In this document: piece by piece, positions 6,777 to 8,423 of the stretch
Position numbering within the stretch: position 1 is the first letter of the stretch
How the letters are laid out: each line of letters begins with the position of its first letter
Source: Nitratiruptor sp.
GTDB lineage: Bacteria > Campylobacterota > Campylobacteria > Campylobacterales > Nitratiruptoraceae
Direction: 5' to 3'
NCBI GenBank assembly: GCA_015494595.1
Contig: WGAX01000049.1
Span: forward strand, 1-8,423
Length of the DNA stretch: 8,423 bases
Notes under the pieces: generated by a model
The model's database searches: none
What the model was told of the DNA's origin: nothing
The model's input: only the letters and a program-made list of their open reading frames with translations
Translations under genes and position numbers: made by a program

Positions 6777-7333
6777 AAAAGATAGTTATTCTTTTTAGCG
6801 GCAACGGTACAAATTTACAAAATATTGCAAAAAAGCTACACAACAAAAGCCTCATCATTGCAAAAGCCATCACCAACAACCCAAAAGCCAAAGGGATTGA
6901 AAGAGCAAAACGCTTTGGGATTGATGTAGAGGTAATTGATCATACTAAGTTTATAAGCCGAGAGGAGTTTGATAAAGCTTTGGTAGCTGCAATTAAAGAG
7001 GTTGAGCCAGATTTGGTGGTGTTGGCTGGATTTATGCGCATATTAACCCCAGTTTTTGCCCAAACAATCACAAATGCTATCAATATTCACCCCTCTTTAC
7101 TGCCTCTTTTTAAAGGGGCAAAGGCGATTGAGCGGAGCTTTACTTCAGATATGAGAGTCGCTGGTGTAACGGTGCACTGGGTAAGCAAGGAGCTAGATAG
7201 CGGTAAAATTATCGAGCAAGCCTGTTTTCATAGAGAGGATGAGAGCTTAGAGGAGTTTGAGGCTAAAATTCACGCTTTGGAGTATGAAATCTACCCTAAA
7301 GTGATTACAAAGCTTCTGTTTGACGAAAAGTAA
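6773..7333 (+). CDS. purN: Phosphoribosylglycinamide formyltransferase (GART)
   Basis: PurN transfers a formyl group from 10-formyltetrahydrofolate to GAR, the third step of purine synthesis. The 186-residue protein shows the phosphate-binding motif SGNGTNLQ at 9-16, the folate-site region VVLAGFMRILTP at 82-93, the catalytic Asn104 and His106 in INIHPSLLPLFKG, and Asp142 in ELDSGKII, corresponding to the Asn-His-Asp triad of the E. coli enzyme. The family usually has D-x-G-P-I-I; here the proline is lysine, a small deviation outside the triad. It is slightly shorter than the E. coli protein (212). The start overlaps the nnr stop as ATGA and lacks a close ribosome-binding site (GAGG at 6756-6759 is 13 bases away), which points to translational coupling to nnr. 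Confidence 0.95.
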   Translation: MKKIVILFSGNGTNLQNIAKKLHNKSLIIAKAITNNPKAKGIERAKRFGIDVEVIDHTKFISREEFDKALVAAIKEVEPDLVVLAGFMRILTPVFAQTITNAINIHPSLLPLFKGAKAIERSFTSDMRVAGVTVHWVSKELDSGKIIEQACFHREDESLEEFEAKIHALEYEIYPKVITKLLFDEK

Positions 7334-7347
7334 ATTTTGGGTAAAAT
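7320..7347 (+). promoter_or_regulatory. Predicted sigma70 promoter of thiG
   Basis: TTGACG at 7320-7325 (five of six -35 bases) and TAAAAT at 7342-7347 (five of six -10 bases) are 16 bases apart. The -35 lies inside the last codons of purN, and transcription is predicted to start near 7354, about 24 bases before the thiG ATG. The leader is too short to hold a TPP riboswitch. This suggests thiG can be transcribed separately from nnr-purN. Confidence 0.6.
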
Positions 7348-7377
7348 AAGAGAAAATTTATCCTATTAGGAGAGAGT

Positions 7378-8157
7378 ATGGCTGATATTTTAAAAGTTGG
7401 AGATTATGAGTTTACAAGTAGGTTGATTGTTGGAAGCGGGAAGTATCCAGATTTTAAAACTACTTATGATGCTACTATTGCCAGTGGAGCTGAGATGATT
7501 ACTGTGGCAGTGCGCAGAGTCAATATCACCGATCCAAACAAAGAAAACCTTATGGACTATTTTAAAGATAGCAATGTCCAGCTGCTACCAAATAGTGCTG
7601 GCTGCACCACCGCTGAGGAGGCGATTACCCTCTTTCGTATGGTAAGAGAGGCAACAGGGATCGATATTATAAAACTTGAAATTATAGGGGATACCCAAAA
7701 AACACTCTATCCAGATGTGATTGAAACAATTAAGGCTTGTGCGGTATTGGCGCAAGAGGGTTTTACCGTAATGGCTTATACCAATGATGATCCAATTGTA
7801 GCTAAAAAGCTAGAAGATGCAGGTGCTGCTGCTGTAATGCCCCTAGCAGCCCCCATTGGCAGTGGGCTAGGTATTCAAAACCGCTACAATGTGGTCTTTG
7901 TCAAAGAGGCTGTAAGTGTGCCGGTGATTGTAGATGCTGGCGTTGGGTGCGCAAGTGATGCGGCAATAGCAATGGAGCTAGGAGCCGATGGGGTGCTCAC
8001 TAATACAGCTATCGCTCAGGCTAAAAATCCGATCCAGATGGCTGAGGCTATGAAGCATGCTGTTATTGCAGGAAGATTAAGCTACCTTGCTGGGCGTATC
8101 CCCAAAAAGCCCTATGCTACTGCTTCTAGTCCAAGTGAGGGGATGATTCAGTTTTGA
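7378..8157 (+). CDS. thiG: Thiazole synthase
   Basis: ThiG makes the thiazole phosphate part of thiamine from 1-deoxy-D-xylulose 5-phosphate, dehydroglycine and the ThiS thiocarboxylate. The 259-residue protein is of normal length and is a TIM barrel. Visible motifs are LIVGSGKYPD at 16-25, the Schiff-base lysine Lys99 in DIIKLEIIGD, the phosphate and substrate loops MPLAAPIGSGLG at 154-165, VIVDAGVGCASDA at 183-195, and GADGVLTNTAIA at 202-213. The start is supported by AGGAGA at 7368-7373, four bases before the ATG. It needs ThiS, ThiF and a glycine/tyrosine oxidising enzyme (ThiO or ThiH); none is in the window, so they must be encoded elsewhere or downstream. No terminator directly follows; the nearest is at 8289-8311. 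Confidence 0.97.
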   Translation: MADILKVGDYEFTSRLIVGSGKYPDFKTTYDATIASGAEMITVAVRRVNITDPNKENLMDYFKDSNVQLLPNSAGCTTAEEAITLFRMVREATGIDIIKLEIIGDTQKTLYPDVIETIKACAVLAQEGFTVMAYTNDDPIVAKKLEDAGAAAVMPLAAPIGSGLGIQNRYNVVFVKEAVSVPVIVDAGVGCASDAAIAMELGADGVLTNTAIAQAKNPIQMAEAMKHAVIAGRLSYLAGRIPKKPYATASSPSEGMIQF

Positions 8158-8216
8158 AAAATTTCAAAAGATAAAAGCGATCGAAGTGGAGAAGTTAAAT
8201 ATATTGAGTACAAATT

Positions 8217-8225
8217 TGCTATAAT
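8217..8225 (+). promoter_or_regulatory. Extended -10 promoter of the first structured RNA
   Basis: TGCTATAAT is a perfect extended -10 element (TGn plus TATAAT at 8220-8225). It lies 60 bases after the thiG stop, and transcription is predicted near 8232. A TTGAGT at 8204-8209 is too close (10 bases) to be its -35, which matters less for an extended -10. No ribosome-binding site or protein gene follows it before the terminator. Confidence 0.55.
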
Positions 8226-8231
8226 ATCAAT

Positions 8232-8311
8232 CAATTTATCAAACATGACCGTAAAACCACCTCTTTCAGGAGGTGGATATAAGGTCATTCAGGCGTAGCC
8301 TGATTTTTTTT
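8232..8311 (+). ncRNA. Predicted small structured RNA, unit 1 (unknown family)
   Basis: Between the extended -10 at 8217-8225 and the terminator at 8289-8311 lies a long, almost continuous hairpin. ATGACC at 8245-8250 pairs with GGTCAT at 8283-8288, and CCACCTC at 8257-8263 pairs with GAGGTGG at 8270-8276 around the 6-base loop TTTCAG. The two 6-base strands between them can add three A-T pairs, so 16 of 19 positions pair. The predicted transcript is about 80 nt including the terminator stem. The descending arm holds AGGAGGTG at 8268-8275, a perfect Shine-Dalgarno sequence locked in the stem. I do not recognise the family. Alternatives are a 3' structure of the thiG transcript or an end hairpin of an IS200/IS605-type element. 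Confidence 0.5.
8289..8311 (+). terminator. Intrinsic terminator after thiG / RNA unit 1
   Basis: TCAGGC at 8289-8294 and GCCTGA at 8298-8303 form a perfect 6-bp stem with the loop GTA, followed directly by eight T (8304-8311). This is a textbook Rho-independent terminator on the plus strand. It starts one base after the larger hairpin and would end both the small RNA and any read-through from thiG. Confidence 0.9.
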
Positions 8312-8319
8312 GGTATAAT
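8311..8319 (+). promoter_or_regulatory. Extended -10 promoter of the second structured region
   Basis: TGGTATAAT is a second perfect extended -10 element, whose first T is the last base of the terminator T-run. Transcription is predicted near 8326. The element would restart transcription exactly where the terminator stops it. The upstream T-rich tract resembles the T-rich -35 regions of Campylobacterota promoters. Confidence 0.55.
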
Positions 8320-8325
8320 AACTGA

Positions 8326-8423
8326 TGACGGATGAAAACCAAAACCGTCGGTCAAGGCGGGATACGCCTGACCTAAAATGCCCGCCAGCAACCTAAGGTA
8401 GCTTAGGGGAGCGGGAATCCACC
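8326..8423 (+). ncRNA. Predicted structured RNA or RNA leader, unit 2 (3' end outside window)
   Basis: After the second extended -10 come three successive stems. GACGG at 8327-8331 pairs with CCGTC at 8345-8349 around an A-rich 13-base loop. GGTCA at 8350-8354 pairs with TGACC at 8369-8373, continuing as GGCG (8356-8359) with CGCC (8365-8368) past a bulged A8355 and with loop GGATA. CCCGC at 8381-8385 pairs with GCGGG at 8411-8415, enclosing CCTAAG/CTTAGG (8392-8397 with 8402-8407, loop GTAG). No coding frame or ribosome-binding site with a start was convincing. The region has more G and C than its surroundings, as expected for structured RNA in an AT-rich genome. It could be an independent RNA, a leader of a gene beyond the window, or an omega-RNA scaffold; I cannot assign a family. 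Confidence 0.5.

Noticed and set aside
7334..7377. TPP riboswitch before thiG.
   Set aside because: The 44-base gap is too short and lacks THI-box core motifs.
8158..8216. Gap between thiG and the first RNA promoter, searched for genes and a thiG terminator.
   Set aside because: It contains only AT-rich sequence with a CGATCG palindrome; no hairpin with a T-run and no ribosome-binding site with a start were found.
8245..8298. Short frame ATG to TAG encoding MTVKPPLSGGGYKVIQA.
   Set aside because: No ribosome-binding site lies before the ATG, and the whole frame coincides with a long hairpin and the terminator stem; the sequence is better explained by RNA structure.
8392..8402. CCTAAGGTAGC is identical to a universally conserved stretch of 23S rRNA (the I-CeuI site region).
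   Set aside because: The flanks do not continue as 23S rRNA, and here the bases form a local hairpin (CCTAAG/CTTAGG). An 11-base match alone is best taken as coincidence.
8381..8423. The end GGGAATCCACC suggested a tRNA or tmRNA acceptor end.
   Set aside because: There is no T-arm with TTC, no matching acceptor stem and no anticodon arm; the stems do not form a cloverleaf.
1..8423. CRISPR arrays, tRNA genes and complete insertion sequences.
   Set aside because: No regularly spaced repeats, cloverleaf sequences or transposase frames were seen on either strand.

Overview
The window reads as a chromosomal segment of a Campylobacterota (epsilonproteobacterial) genome, probably an environmental or vent-type member rather than a host-adapted Campylobacter or Helicobacter. 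The reasons are the AT-leaning, very compact gene packing, start/stop overlaps of the ATGA type, and the order trigger factor - clpP - def - comM, which from memory is also the Helicobacter pylori order (HP0795 to HP0792). The genus is not determined.

Layout. (1) Positions 1-3317, plus strand: the 3' end of tig, then clpP, def, comM (YifB-type AAA+ helicase) and a bactofilin gene, all overlapping or 2-4 bp apart, so very likely one transcript. The first three act on new proteins (folding, degradation, removal of the N-terminal formyl group); comM serves recombination of incoming DNA and the bactofilin serves cell shape. (2) Positions 3324-5404: a YeiH-family membrane transporter on the minus strand, convergent with the bactofilin gene, and a divergent LysR-type regulator. 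The 110-bp AT-rich gap between them holds two opposed promoters and a T-N11-A inverted repeat. This pairing resembles enterobacterial yeiH/yeiE. (3) Positions 5385-7333: nnr (NAD(P)H-hydrate repair) overlapping the end of the regulator gene, followed by purN (purine synthesis) through another ATGA overlap. (4) Positions 7378-8157: thiG (thiazole synthase) with its own good sigma70-type promoter inside the end of purN.

(5) Positions 8158-8423 carry no convincing protein gene but are densely structured, and this is the part of the window least explained by known families. An extended -10 element is followed by a long interrupted hairpin and a textbook intrinsic terminator, giving a predicted RNA of about 80 nt. 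Immediately after the terminator U-tract lies a second extended -10 element, followed by a second, larger set of GC-rich stems that runs off the window. The two units share layout and short sequence blocks, and a 9-nt segment of the first is exactly complementary to the second. The second unit could be a free-standing structured RNA, a 5' leader of the next gene, or a guide-RNA scaffold of the IS200/IS605 superfamily (omega-RNA/HEARO type). The window ends too early to decide.

No tRNA, rRNA, CRISPR array or complete insertion sequence was found.
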